A stretch of DNA of 64,000 nt from Paenibacillus luteus (lineage in GTDB: Bacteria > Bacillota > Bacilli > Paenibacillales > Paenibacillaceae), in the NCBI RefSeq assembly GCF_006542765.1, contig NZ_SKCD01000066.1, positions 1-64,000 on the forward strand. Direction: 5' to 3'. The translations under genes were made by a program, and so were the position numbers. Below, piece by piece: positions 50,701 to 59,260 of this stretch. Each line of letters begins with the position of its first letter. Positions within the stretch are counted from its first letter, which is position 1. The notes under the pieces were generated by a model. That model searched no databases and was not told the DNA's origin. It saw nothing but the letters and a program-made list of their open reading frames with translations.

Positions 50701-51993
50701 TCAGTGGATGATGCTAAGCCAAAAGTAAAGGCCAATTAAGGTAATAAACAAAACGGGAAGGGTGAGAACGATACCAAGCTTAAAGTAATAGCCCCATGTA
50801 ATTTTCACGCCTTTTTGAGAAAGGACATGCAGCCAAAGCAGCGTCGCGAGTGATCCAATGGGCGTCATTTTCGGGCCTAAATCAGAACCTATGACATTCG
50901 CATAAATCAGGGCCTCGCGCAATACGCCATTCGTATTCGTTCCTTGGATAGCCAAAGCGTCGATCATGACTGTAGGCATGTTGTTCATAAGGGAAGAGAG
51001 GATGGCAGCGATAAATCCCGTACCTAGCGTTGCTATGAATAAGCCTTGATTGGCGGTCCATTGAAAGACTTTGCCTAACTCATCCGTGAGCCCGACATTT
51101 CGCAGTCCATACACGACAACGTACATGCCGATGGAAAATACGACAACCGACCACGGTGCGCCTTTGATAACTGCTGCAGTATGAATGGCTGAGCTCTTGC
51201 GAGCCGCGATAATAAAGACCAGTGCCGCTACGCCAGCAACGATGGAGACAGGGATATGAACAAATTCGCTAGCTAGATAGGCTAACAATAGTATGGCTAA
51301 TACGATCCAGGATAGCTTAAACATTCGCATATCTTTGATTACAGTGCGGGGTTCTTTAAGCTGATTCAGATCATAATGCTTAGGAATTTGTTTTTTGAAA
51401 ACCAGAAAAAGGACAAGCAAGCTTGCTCCTACCGCGAAGAAATTCGGGATAATCATCCGACTGGCGTATTCAGCAAATCCAATACCGAAGAAGTCAGAGG
51501 AAACAATGTTGACGAGGTTGCTGACAATGAGTGGCAAGGAGGCCGTATCCGAAATAAAGCCGCTTGCCATAATGAATGGCAGGATCATACGATCATCGAA
51601 CTTTAAAGCCCTGACCATGGCTAGAACAATCGGCGTAAGAATAAGCGCAGCCCCATCATTGGCAAAAAAAGCTGCAACAGCAGCGCCAAGCAATACAACC
51701 AAGGAGAACATAAGATATCCGTTGCCCTTTGCAAAACGTGCCATATGAAGTGCCGACCATTCAAAGAAGCCAATCTCATCCAGAATGAGCGAGATAAGAA
51801 TGACGGCGACAAAAGCTAATGTCGCATTCCAGACAATGCCAGTGACATCCCACACATCATTAAAATCAACGACGCCAAAGATTAGGGCGAGTATAGCACC
51901 GCCAACTGCCGAATAACCAATATTCAAGCCTTTTGGCTGCCATATGACGAATAGTAAAGTGAGGATGAAAATAAGGGATGCGACAACTAACAT
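50701..51993 (-). CDS. arsB: Arsenite efflux pump ArsB-type
   Basis: 430 aa, about 11-12 membrane helices. The start (LVVASLIFILTLLFVIWQPKG) and the FFANDGAALILTPIVLAMV region are classic ArsB. It moves arsenite (and antimonite) out of the cell. Second gene of arsRBC; no arsA. Confidence 0.93.
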   Translation of the reverse strand: MLVVASLIFILTLLFVIWQPKGLNIGYSAVGGAILALIFGVVDFNDVWDVTGIVWNATLAFVAVILISLILDEIGFFEWSALHMARFAKGNGYLMFSLVVLLGAAVAAFFANDGAALILTPIVLAMVRALKFDDRMILPFIMASGFISDTASLPLIVSNLVNIVSSDFFGIGFAEYASRMIIPNFFAVGASLLVLFLVFKKQIPKHYDLNQLKEPRTVIKDMRMFKLSWIVLAILLLAYLASEFVHIPVSIVAGVAALVFIIAARKSSAIHTAAVIKGAPWSVVVFSIGMYVVVYGLRNVGLTDELGKVFQWTANQGLFIATLGTGFIAAILSSLMNNMPTVMIDALAIQGTNTNGVLREALIYANVIGSDLGPKMTPIGSLATLLWLHVLSQKGVKITWGYYFKLGIVLTLPVLFITLIGLYFWLSIIH

Positions 51994-52047
51994 AGGTCCT
52001 CCTAAATATCTTTGTTGATCATTTGATCTGAAAAATAAGCTTGTCCA

Positions 52048-52365
52048 TTAATTACAGCAGTCAGGTTTCAGCTTCTCTAACTCTTCTTTCATGGAAGGAA
52101 GCAGATCCAAAATGGCTTGAAGATTAGCCGTATTCTCAAGGTTTAATGAATAATATATCCATTGGGCCCGTCTTGTTTCATTGACCAAGCCACCTGCTTT
52201 TAACTTTTTTAAATGCTGGCTTACGTTGGGCTGTGTCGTTTCAAGCACCGTTACAATATCACACACGCACAATTCCTTTTCTTTTAGCATTGCGAGTATG
52301 GTTAGTCGAGTCTTATCCGACAACAGTTTCAACGTATCGGCTAGAGTAGTAATCGGTTGTTTCAT
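52048..52365 (-). CDS. arsR: Arsenical resistance repressor
   Basis: 105 aa, winged helix of the ArsR/SmtB type (TLKLLSDKTRLTILAMLKEKELCVCDI). The metalloid site ELCVCD gives C33 and C35, plus CC near the C-terminus (DCCN). It releases its operator when it binds As(III). Confidence 0.93.
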   Translation of the reverse strand: MKQPITTLADTLKLLSDKTRLTILAMLKEKELCVCDIVTVLETTQPNVSQHLKKLKAGGLVNETRRAQWIYYSLNLENTANLQAILDLLPSMKEELEKLKPDCCN

Positions 52366-52402
52366 GCAATCACTCCTTCGCTGTTTATTATACTCATTCT
52401 AT

Positions 52403-52440
52403 TATATAAGTAAACAATTATATAATCATTTACTTATATA
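52403..52440 (-). promoter_or_regulatory. ArsR operator
   Basis: TATATAAGTAA, 16 bases, TTACTTATATA: a perfect 11-bp inverted repeat just upstream of arsR. Confidence 0.75.
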
Positions 52441-52521
52441 AAAGGAATGAGGAGATATTGATAAATTCTCTATTGCTATTATTGTTCTTTGATTATTTGG
52501 AGATTAGATTAGTTTTCAGCG

Positions 52522-52551
52522 CAAAAAGAGAAGGTCGGTTGGACCTTCTCT
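52522..52551 (-). terminator. Intrinsic terminator
   Basis: AGAGAAGGTC (52527-52536) with GACCTTCTCT (52542-52551) and T4 on the minus strand. Confidence 0.75.
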
Positions 52552-52596
52552 GCTTGCTGTTCGTTTTATAATGAGGCTAGGTATTTCTAATCGAGC

Positions 52597-54030
52597 CTAC
52601 GAGATAATCAGAATCGTATCATTTGCAGCATTCCATTTGACTCTTGCACCCAGTGCTTCTGTAATGAAGCGGAGCGGGACGACTGTCTTAGCTTGAATAT
52701 AACGCGGTGCCTCCGATACTTGCCTAACGTTTCCGTTAATGGTGGTTAAAGTTTTGTTTATTTCAAGCGTAATGCTCGTTTTGCCCTTGCTAATCGAAAT
52801 TTTGCCGGCATCGTAATTGACCTTGGCGCCCATTGCCTGAAATACGTCGCGGAGTGGAACAAAGGTCGTTCCGTTGATGATTACAGGGTCTGCGCTTAGC
52901 TTAATGAAGTTATCATTAAGCATGATAGAGTAGCTTTTGACAACGGCAGCAGGCTTGATTTCACTACCTGTTTTTGGCGGAGCAGAACCTTGACTAATTG
53001 ACCAGTATTTTCCTGCGCCCCAGGACCACACCGTCCCATAGCTATCCAAGGCGAGACCGCTATTTGGCGCTCTTGCTTCGATGGCGACAATTCGACTGAG
53101 GCCCTTAATCTGAATGAGTGAACCATTTTCTTCATTGTTCCAAACGGTACCATTTTGCAGTAAAGCCAGATTGTAATTGGAATTGTATGGCGCAGCAGAA
53201 ATGGCTTTGAATCCGCTCATTGGCTTGGTGGAAGAGGGCTCATAATAACCGACCGAGCCGTCTTTACGAAGCAGAAAAACGTTTCCCATATCATCATTGT
53301 ACATTTCTGATATCAAACTAATATTTTTTGTGGCCCATGGCAGCGTGTCCTCACCCATTCGGCCATTATTCCAATTGCCCCAACGGTTAACGCTGCCGTC
53401 AGACCTGACAATCGATAAATTGTTTGGCGAAGCCGCAATGGCAGTAATGTCGGAACGTTTAATTAAGCCAGGCGAATAAGCATTCGCTTCATCGGTATTT
53501 TCATCATAAGTACGGCAGTAGCTTTCGTTGAAGGTGAAATCGGATCTTGTCATGGCAGAGAGGCAGACATTTCCCCATACCCAAGCCTTGCCATCCTTGG
53601 TCAGCGCAACATGAAATGAACCTCCGCTTGCGATAGCCACAACATCTTTAAGTCCCTTCACTTGTGCCGGCTCTCGGGATACGTTGGTTCTCAGCTTATC
53701 AATCATGCCGTTGCCGAGCTGCCCCCATTCATTGGTTCCCCAGGTCCAAACGGTGCCGTCTGCTTTTAAAGCAATATTGCCAATCTCTGCAGCGATGGCA
53801 CCCGGTATTTTCGGTCCTCTTTGTGCCTGATCAATGCCATTCCAAGTCCAGACAGTTCCGTCCTTCTCAAGCGCCAGATGCGATTCAAGCATGGAATCGA
53901 TATCAATAATCCCCGTCAGGGGTGTGCCCTTGAGGGTCACATCCTGCTTTGCGAACACCGTATTCACCTGGAAAGTGCATACCGCAAGCAGAAGCAGCGT
54001 CAGTCCCGTCCATTTCTTAAGTGGTCTCAT
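52597..54030 (-). CDS. Secreted RCC1-repeat protein with stalk domain
   Basis: 477 aa. A signal peptide (WTGLTLLLLAVCTFQVNTVFA), then several RCC1-like repeats (GTVWTWGTNEWGQLGNG), which form a beta-propeller, then a C-terminal copper-amine-oxidase-like stalk domain (TFVPLRDVFQAMGAKVNYD and VPLRFITEALGARVKW). Probably a secreted or surface binding protein. The same stalk domain is at the N-terminus of the hydrolase at 40170. Confidence 0.85.
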   Translation of the reverse strand: MRPLKKWTGLTLLLLAVCTFQVNTVFAKQDVTLKGTPLTGIIDIDSMLESHLALEKDGTVWTWNGIDQAQRGPKIPGAIAAEIGNIALKADGTVWTWGTNEWGQLGNGMIDKLRTNVSREPAQVKGLKDVVAIASGGSFHVALTKDGKAWVWGNVCLSAMTRSDFTFNESYCRTYDENTDEANAYSPGLIKRSDITAIAASPNNLSIVRSDGSVNRWGNWNNGRMGEDTLPWATKNISLISEMYNDDMGNVFLLRKDGSVGYYEPSSTKPMSGFKAISAAPYNSNYNLALLQNGTVWNNEENGSLIQIKGLSRIVAIEARAPNSGLALDSYGTVWSWGAGKYWSISQGSAPPKTGSEIKPAAVVKSYSIMLNDNFIKLSADPVIINGTTFVPLRDVFQAMGAKVNYDAGKISISKGKTSITLEINKTLTTINGNVRQVSEAPRYIQAKTVVPLRFITEALGARVKWNAANDTILIIS

Positions 54031-54294
54031 CCAGAGGACTCCTTCATATGCAATTTAGATTATTAATAGTTAGACGCAGCGGGTAGCTAAAAAGTTATTT
54101 AGGTCATTAAAAATAGTTGGCGAATGCAGTCGGAAATAGATGGAAGCGGATAGGAAAAGATTGTTGCTGCTCAGAGCCAGAGGAATGAAGGTGATAGATG
54201 ATCTAATCACGATGAAAATCTGCTTTCTGTCAAAAAATAGTATATACTAGCGATACCAAGCATTTATTCGGATGATATAAGGAGTTAATGAGGC

Positions 54295-55746
54295 ATGGAT
54301 ATCGTTGAAGCAACTATTTCATCCGTTCAAGAAGCACTGGAGGCGGGCGAGTTAACGTCGCGTGAGCTGGTACTCATGTATTTCGAACGCATTGCCGCAC
54401 ATGACAAAGACGGTCTAACGATTAATTCGGTTCTCGAGCTCAATCCCGACGCCTTGTTTATTGCTACAGCTTTAGATAACGAAAGGTTGGCTAAAGGGCC
54501 AAGAGGCCCGCTTCACGGTATTCCTATTTTGCTGAAGGACAACATCAATACTGGTGATCTCATGCATACGAGTGCGGGGTCGCTGGCGCTTGCCCATTCC
54601 TATGCGGGTGAGGACGCTTTTATCGTGAAGAAGCTTCGGGAAGCAGGAGCTGTTATTTTAGGTAAGGTAAATATGACGGAATTCGCCAACTTTATGACGG
54701 ACGGCATGCCATCAGGCTACAGCTCGCGCGGTGGTCAGGTACTTAATCCTTACAATATTTCAGCGCCGACAGGAGGCTCGAGCGCAGGGTCGGGTGTAGC
54801 CGTAGCCTGTAACTTCTGCATGGCTTCCATCGGTACCGAAACCTCTGGTTCGATATTGAATCCCGGTAACCTGAGCTCGACCGTCGGTATTAAACCAACG
54901 GTCGGACTTGTGAGCCGCAGCGGCATTTTGCCGCTGTCGAACAGTCAGGATACGGCGGGTCCGATGGCAAGAACGGTAACGGATGCCGTGCATGTCTTGA
55001 ACGCTATCGTTGCCCAAGATGCCAACGATGCATCCATGGGTGCAGGATTGTGGCGCAAGCAGAGCGATTACAGCTTGTTCCTTGATTCAAAGGGACTAGA
55101 GGGCGCGCGTATCGGCATTCCCAGAGATTATTTTTTTGAGGAATTGACGGACGAGCAGCTTGTGATCTTTAACGATGCGGTGGAGTTGATGAGGCAGCAT
55201 GGCGCAACGATTGTGGATCCGGCTGATATAAGAACCGCACGCCAAATCGTTTATTCCTCCGTCGTGCTGAATGAATTCAAGTCTGCGATCAATGCCTATT
55301 TGTCGAAGCTGCCACCAGGCTTCAAAATTCGCACGCTTAAGGATATTATTGCGTTTAATAACGAGCGTCCAGTGGAGACGCTGAAGTACGGACAATCTAC
55401 ACTGCTGCGCGTAGAAACCACAACCTCAGGCACGCAAACAGAGCTGCCTTATTTGCGGGACCGTATGGCCGATTTGCGATTATGCAAGGAGGAAGGGATA
55501 GATGCCACAATGAAGGAGCACAGCCTTGACGCACTGCTGTTTCCGGCTGATTTTGGGGCAAGAATTACTTCCCGTGCAGGTTATCCATCCATTGTTGTTC
55601 CGGCGGGTTATACGGAGAAAGGTGTACCGTTCGGCGTTACTTTTGCAGCCCGGGCGTTTGAGGAGCCTACGCTGATTAAGCTGGCTTACGCTTATGAGCA
55701 ACTCAGCCAGGTGCGTAGGGCTCCTTCCTTAAAAAGCTTTATTTAA
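54295..55746 (+). CDS. Amidase-signature family enzyme
   Basis: 483 aa with SD AAGGAG. The Ser-cisSer-Lys triad is clear: K81 (ILLKDN), S162 in the TGGSSAGS loop and S186 in TETSGSIL. Hydrolyses amides; substrate unknown. It is too different in its last third from GatA, and no gatB/gatC genes are near. Confidence 0.87.
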   Translation: MDIVEATISSVQEALEAGELTSRELVLMYFERIAAHDKDGLTINSVLELNPDALFIATALDNERLAKGPRGPLHGIPILLKDNINTGDLMHTSAGSLALAHSYAGEDAFIVKKLREAGAVILGKVNMTEFANFMTDGMPSGYSSRGGQVLNPYNISAPTGGSSAGSGVAVACNFCMASIGTETSGSILNPGNLSSTVGIKPTVGLVSRSGILPLSNSQDTAGPMARTVTDAVHVLNAIVAQDANDASMGAGLWRKQSDYSLFLDSKGLEGARIGIPRDYFFEELTDEQLVIFNDAVELMRQHGATIVDPADIRTARQIVYSSVVLNEFKSAINAYLSKLPPGFKIRTLKDIIAFNNERPVETLKYGQSTLLRVETTTSGTQTELPYLRDRMADLRLCKEEGIDATMKEHSLDALLFPADFGARITSRAGYPSIVVPAGYTEKGVPFGVTFAARAFEEPTLIKLAYAYEQLSQVRRAPSLKSFI

Positions 55747-55748
55747 CG

Positions 55749-55797
55749 TCGACAAAACCCCTCATTCTTCATAAGAATGAGGGGTTTTGTCGAAAAA
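55749..55797 (+). terminator. Strong terminator of the amidase gene
   Basis: An 18- to 19-bp stem (GACAAAACCCC ... GGGGTTTTGTC) with loop CAT. Confidence 0.9.
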
Positions 55798-55869
55798 AGA
55801 ATTCACTAATTTTCATATGAAAGATGTTCAAGTTAGTACTGTATTTCCTTATTTTTCTATGTGTTATTC

Positions 55870-55883
55870 TGAAAGCGCATTCA
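55870..55883 (+). promoter_or_regulatory. cre site (CcpA operator)
   Basis: TGAAAGCGCATTCA matches the cre consensus at 13 of 14 positions and lies between promoter region and SD of the xyloglucanase gene. Confidence 0.8.
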
Positions 55884-55903
55884 AAATAAGGGAGGGTGTT
55901 CGA

Positions 55904-58834
55904 TTGATCAAAAAATCAGCAAGCAGAGTGGGTGTGTGGTTATTAATTGTAGCTATCTTGACGGGAACAGCATGGGTGGGGGGAAGTCATTCCGTTGAAG
56001 CAGCGGCAAGCCAACCATACAACTGGAAAAACGTTGTAACAGGAGCAGGAGGCGGATTTATACCAGGAATTATTTTCAACGAAACAGAGCCTGACCTGAT
56101 TTATACGAGAACAGACATCGGAGGGGCTTATCGCTGGAACCCGGCAGATAGCAGCTGGATTCCGCTTCTGGATCATATCGGCTGGGATGAATGGGGGAAA
56201 ACAGGCGTCGATGCGCTGGCTACCGACCCGGTTGATCCTAACAGGCTGTATCTCGCAGTCGGGACGTACACGAATGATTGGGACCCGAACAATGGCTACA
56301 TTATGCGGTCAGCGGACCGCGGAACGACGTGGCAGCAAACAGAGCTGCCATTCAAAGTAGGCGGCAACATGCCGGGACGCTCTATGGGCGAGCGGCTTAT
56401 GATTGACCCGAACAAAAACAACATCCTCTATTTTGGAGCACGCAGCGGCAATGGTCTTTGGAAAAGTACTGACTATGGCGTTACGTGGGGCAAGGTCACC
56501 TCTTTCCCTAACCCCGGCAATTACGTTCAAGATCCTACAAATCCCTACACAAGCGATATTATGGGTCTGGCTTGGATCACCTTTGATCCTTCCACAGGCT
56601 CCCCAGGCCATGCCACCCAGACCATTTATGTAGGAGTAGCCGACAAGAATTCAAGCGTCTACCGCAGTACGGACGGCGGGATTCATTGGTCAGCTGTATC
56701 TGGTCAGCCAACGGGTTTCCTTCCTCATCATGGTGTTTTATCCTCAGACGGCAACCTTTATATTACTTATAGTAACGGAATTGGCCCCTACGACGGCGAG
56801 AAGGGCGATGTCTGGAAACTCAATACGACGACAGGCGGATGGACGAATATTAGCCCTGTTCCAAGCAGCAGCACGGACAATTTCTTTGGGTACGGCGGGC
56901 TTGCCATAGATGCGCAAAAGCCCGGAACGCTGATGGTCGCGGCGCTTAACTCATGGTGGCCGGATACGATCATTTTCCGCAGTACGGACAGCGGGGCGAC
57001 ATGGACGCGGATTTGGGACTTTGATGGATATCCGAACCGCAAGCTTCGTTACACGCAAAATATTTCAGCGGCTCCTTGGCTGGACTGGGGAGCAAACCCG
57101 CAGCTTCCCGAAATAACGCCGAAGCTTGGCTGGATGGTTGGTGAACTGAAAATTGACCCTCATAATTCGAACCGAATGATGTATGGGACAGGTGCGACCA
57201 TCTATGGCACCAACAATTTAACGGATTGGGATGCGGACAAAAAGATTAATCTGACAGTCATGGCGAAAAATATTGAGGAAATGGCGGTTAATGATTTGAT
57301 CAGCCCACCAACGGGCGCTCCATTGATTAGCGCAGTTGGTGACGTATCCGGTTTCAAACATGACAACCTAACGGTCGCACCGGCTAAAATGCTTAATAAT
57401 CCGGACAGCACCTCAAGCCTGGATTTTGCTCAGTTGAATCCAACCTTTATTGCTAGAGTCGGTTATGCGGACAAAGCGGTTAATCCGAATGCAAAATCGA
57501 TAGCACTCTCCTATGACGGAGGTGGCAATTGGTTTGCGCCAAGCGCGGAGCCAACTGCAACAAAGGGGGGAGGCCAAATTGCCGTAGCGGCGGATAATAG
57601 TTCGCTTGTTTGGAGTACCTCGGATGTAGGTGTCTATTATTCCAAGTCCTCAGGCAATTCGTGGACAAAGAGCACCGGTCTTCCCGCTAACGCGAAGGTT
57701 GCGGCAGACCGCGTGAATAAAAATAAATTTTACGCGGCGGCTGCGGGCAAATTTTATATCAGCACCGATGGCGGCGCAGCATTCGCTGAGACGGCAGCGA
57801 CAGGTTTGCCGCTTGAAGGAGCGCTTTACTTTAAGGCCCTCCCTGGCGTGGAAGGTGATATTTGGCTCGCAGGCGGCAATGAGGATGGCGGCATTTATGG
57901 TTTATGGCATTCGACAAATTCAGGGACGTCATTTACGAAGCTGTCATCCGTGCAAGAGGCCGACAACATTGGCTTTGGAAAAGCTGCACCCGGCCAATCC
58001 TATTTAGCGCTATATACCTCGGCAAAAATAGATCATATAAGAGGGTTCTTCCGTTCCGATGACGGAGGTGCAAGTTGGATTAGAATTAACGATGACCAAC
58101 ATCAGTATGCTTATACGGGCAGTGCCATCACAGGGGATCCGAGAATTTACGGACGGGTGTATATAGGTACCAACGGCCGCGGCATCATCTATGGCGACAT
58201 CGCAGGCAATCCGACGCCAACGCCAACAGCATCGTCAACACCGGTGCCGACTGCGACAGCAACGCCAGTGCCAACAGCGACGCCAACACCGGTGCCGACA
58301 GCGACAGCAACGCCAGTGCCAACAGCGACGCCAACACCGGTGCCGACAGCAACAGCAACGCCAGTGCCAACCGCAGCAACCGGCAGTATCAAGGTTCAAC
58401 TCTACAATGGGGCTACAGGAAGCTCCGTGAATACACTCAATCCACGAATAAAGCTTGTGAACACGAGCAGCGCGGCAATTAACTTGGCAGATGTGAAAAT
58501 TAGATACTACTACACCGTAGACGGTGATACAGCGCAGAGTTTCTGGTGCGATTGGTCTACAGCCGGCAATACAAATGTAACAGGCAGCATCGTTAAGCTG
58601 GCATCAGCGAAGACAGGCGCGGATTATTATTTGGAAATTGTTTTTAGCAGCGGAGCAGGGACAGTGGCAGCAGGCCAAAGCATCGAGATTCAGACGCGGT
58701 TCGCCAAGAACAATTGGAGTAATTACACGCAGTCCAATGATTATTCCTTCAATGCCTCGTCTACAAGTTATACGGACTGGAACAAAGCTACGGGCTATGT
58801 AACAGGCAGCCTCAATTGGGGGATTGAGCCTTAA
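55904..58834 (+). CDS. Secreted xyloglucanase GH74 with CBM3
   Basis: 976 aa from TTG 55904 after AGGGAGGGTG; the longer frame lacks an SD and overlaps a terminator. Signal peptide ending near VEAAA. The catalytic part is a GH74 double propeller (YTRTDIGGAYRW, GVDALATDPVDPNRLYLA) with several Asp-box repeats (SxDxGxxW). A TP-rich linker (58208-58377) leads to a cellulose-binding CBM3 (58381-58831). It degrades xyloglucan in plant cell walls. The cre site suggests repression by good sugars. Confidence 0.93.
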   Translation: MIKKSASRVGVWLLIVAILTGTAWVGGSHSVEAAASQPYNWKNVVTGAGGGFIPGIIFNETEPDLIYTRTDIGGAYRWNPADSSWIPLLDHIGWDEWGKTGVDALATDPVDPNRLYLAVGTYTNDWDPNNGYIMRSADRGTTWQQTELPFKVGGNMPGRSMGERLMIDPNKNNILYFGARSGNGLWKSTDYGVTWGKVTSFPNPGNYVQDPTNPYTSDIMGLAWITFDPSTGSPGHATQTIYVGVADKNSSVYRSTDGGIHWSAVSGQPTGFLPHHGVLSSDGNLYITYSNGIGPYDGEKGDVWKLNTTTGGWTNISPVPSSSTDNFFGYGGLAIDAQKPGTLMVAALNSWWPDTIIFRSTDSGATWTRIWDFDGYPNRKLRYTQNISAAPWLDWGANPQLPEITPKLGWMVGELKIDPHNSNRMMYGTGATIYGTNNLTDWDADKKINLTVMAKNIEEMAVNDLISPPTGAPLISAVGDVSGFKHDNLTVAPAKMLNNPDSTSSLDFAQLNPTFIARVGYADKAVNPNAKSIALSYDGGGNWFAPSAEPTATKGGGQIAVAADNSSLVWSTSDVGVYYSKSSGNSWTKSTGLPANAKVAADRVNKNKFYAAAAGKFYISTDGGAAFAETAATGLPLEGALYFKALPGVEGDIWLAGGNEDGGIYGLWHSTNSGTSFTKLSSVQEADNIGFGKAAPGQSYLALYTSAKIDHIRGFFRSDDGGASWIRINDDQHQYAYTGSAITGDPRIYGRVYIGTNGRGIIYGDIAGNPTPTPTASSTPVPTATATPVPTATPTPVPTATATPVPTATPTPVPTATATPVPTAATGSIKVQLYNGATGSSVNTLNPRIKLVNTSSAAINLADVKIRYYYTVDGDTAQSFWCDWSTAGNTNVTGSIVKLASAKTGADYYLEIVFSSGAGTVAAGQSIEIQTRFAKNNWSNYTQSNDYSFNASSTSYTDWNKATGYVTGSLNWGIEP

Positions 58835-58851
58835 ACGTCCACCCTTTCATT

Positions 58852-58892
58852 AAAAAACTTCCCGGCAATCCATTGTCGGGAGGTTTTTTTAA
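58852..58892. terminator. Two-way terminator
   Basis: AAACTTCCCGGCAAT pairs with ATTGTCGGGAGGTTT around CC, T-run on both strands. Confidence 0.85.
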
Positions 58893-58902
58893 TTCTGGCC
58901 GT

Positions 58903-59112
58903 TTATTTCTTCGCTTTAAAGTGGACAACCGCACTATAGAGCATTTTCTCGATTTTGGGATTAAACACGGCATGATGGCTCACGTGGAAAACTTCAAGGA
59001 GAAGACCTTTGTTGTTCTCAATTTGTTGGTCGATCTTGCGCTCAAGCGTCTTCAAGTCATAGGCTTCAAAAAATTCGATCTTGTTCTCAATTAAATCCAG
59101 TCGGAAATCCAT
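58903..59112 (-). CDS. DUF2536 (YrzA-like) protein
   Basis: 69 aa from ATG 59112 (SD AGGAGC, 7 nt upstream; the longer frame start has none). FRLDLIENKIEFFEAYDL, IDQQIENNKGLLLEVFHVSHH and YYSAVVHFK-type ending match YrzA of Bacillus. Cytoplasmic, function unknown. Confidence 0.85.
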   Translation of the reverse strand: MDFRLDLIENKIEFFEAYDLKTLERKIDQQIENNKGLLLEVFHVSHHAVFNPKIEKMLYSAVVHFKAKK

Positions 59113-59260
59113 ATGAATAGCTCCTAATCCAAAATGATTATTTTGTTCTATTATACAGTCGTCTTCTTTATTCACAAAGCTTCATTTTAAATTTAAGGTA
59201 TACAGCAGCAGGGCGGAATTATATAATTTAGTAAAATTATGGAATGAAAAGAGGCAGACG

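Noticed and set aside
58185..58430. Frames rich in QR or AL repeats
   Set aside because: By-products of the TP-rich linker of the xyloglucanase.
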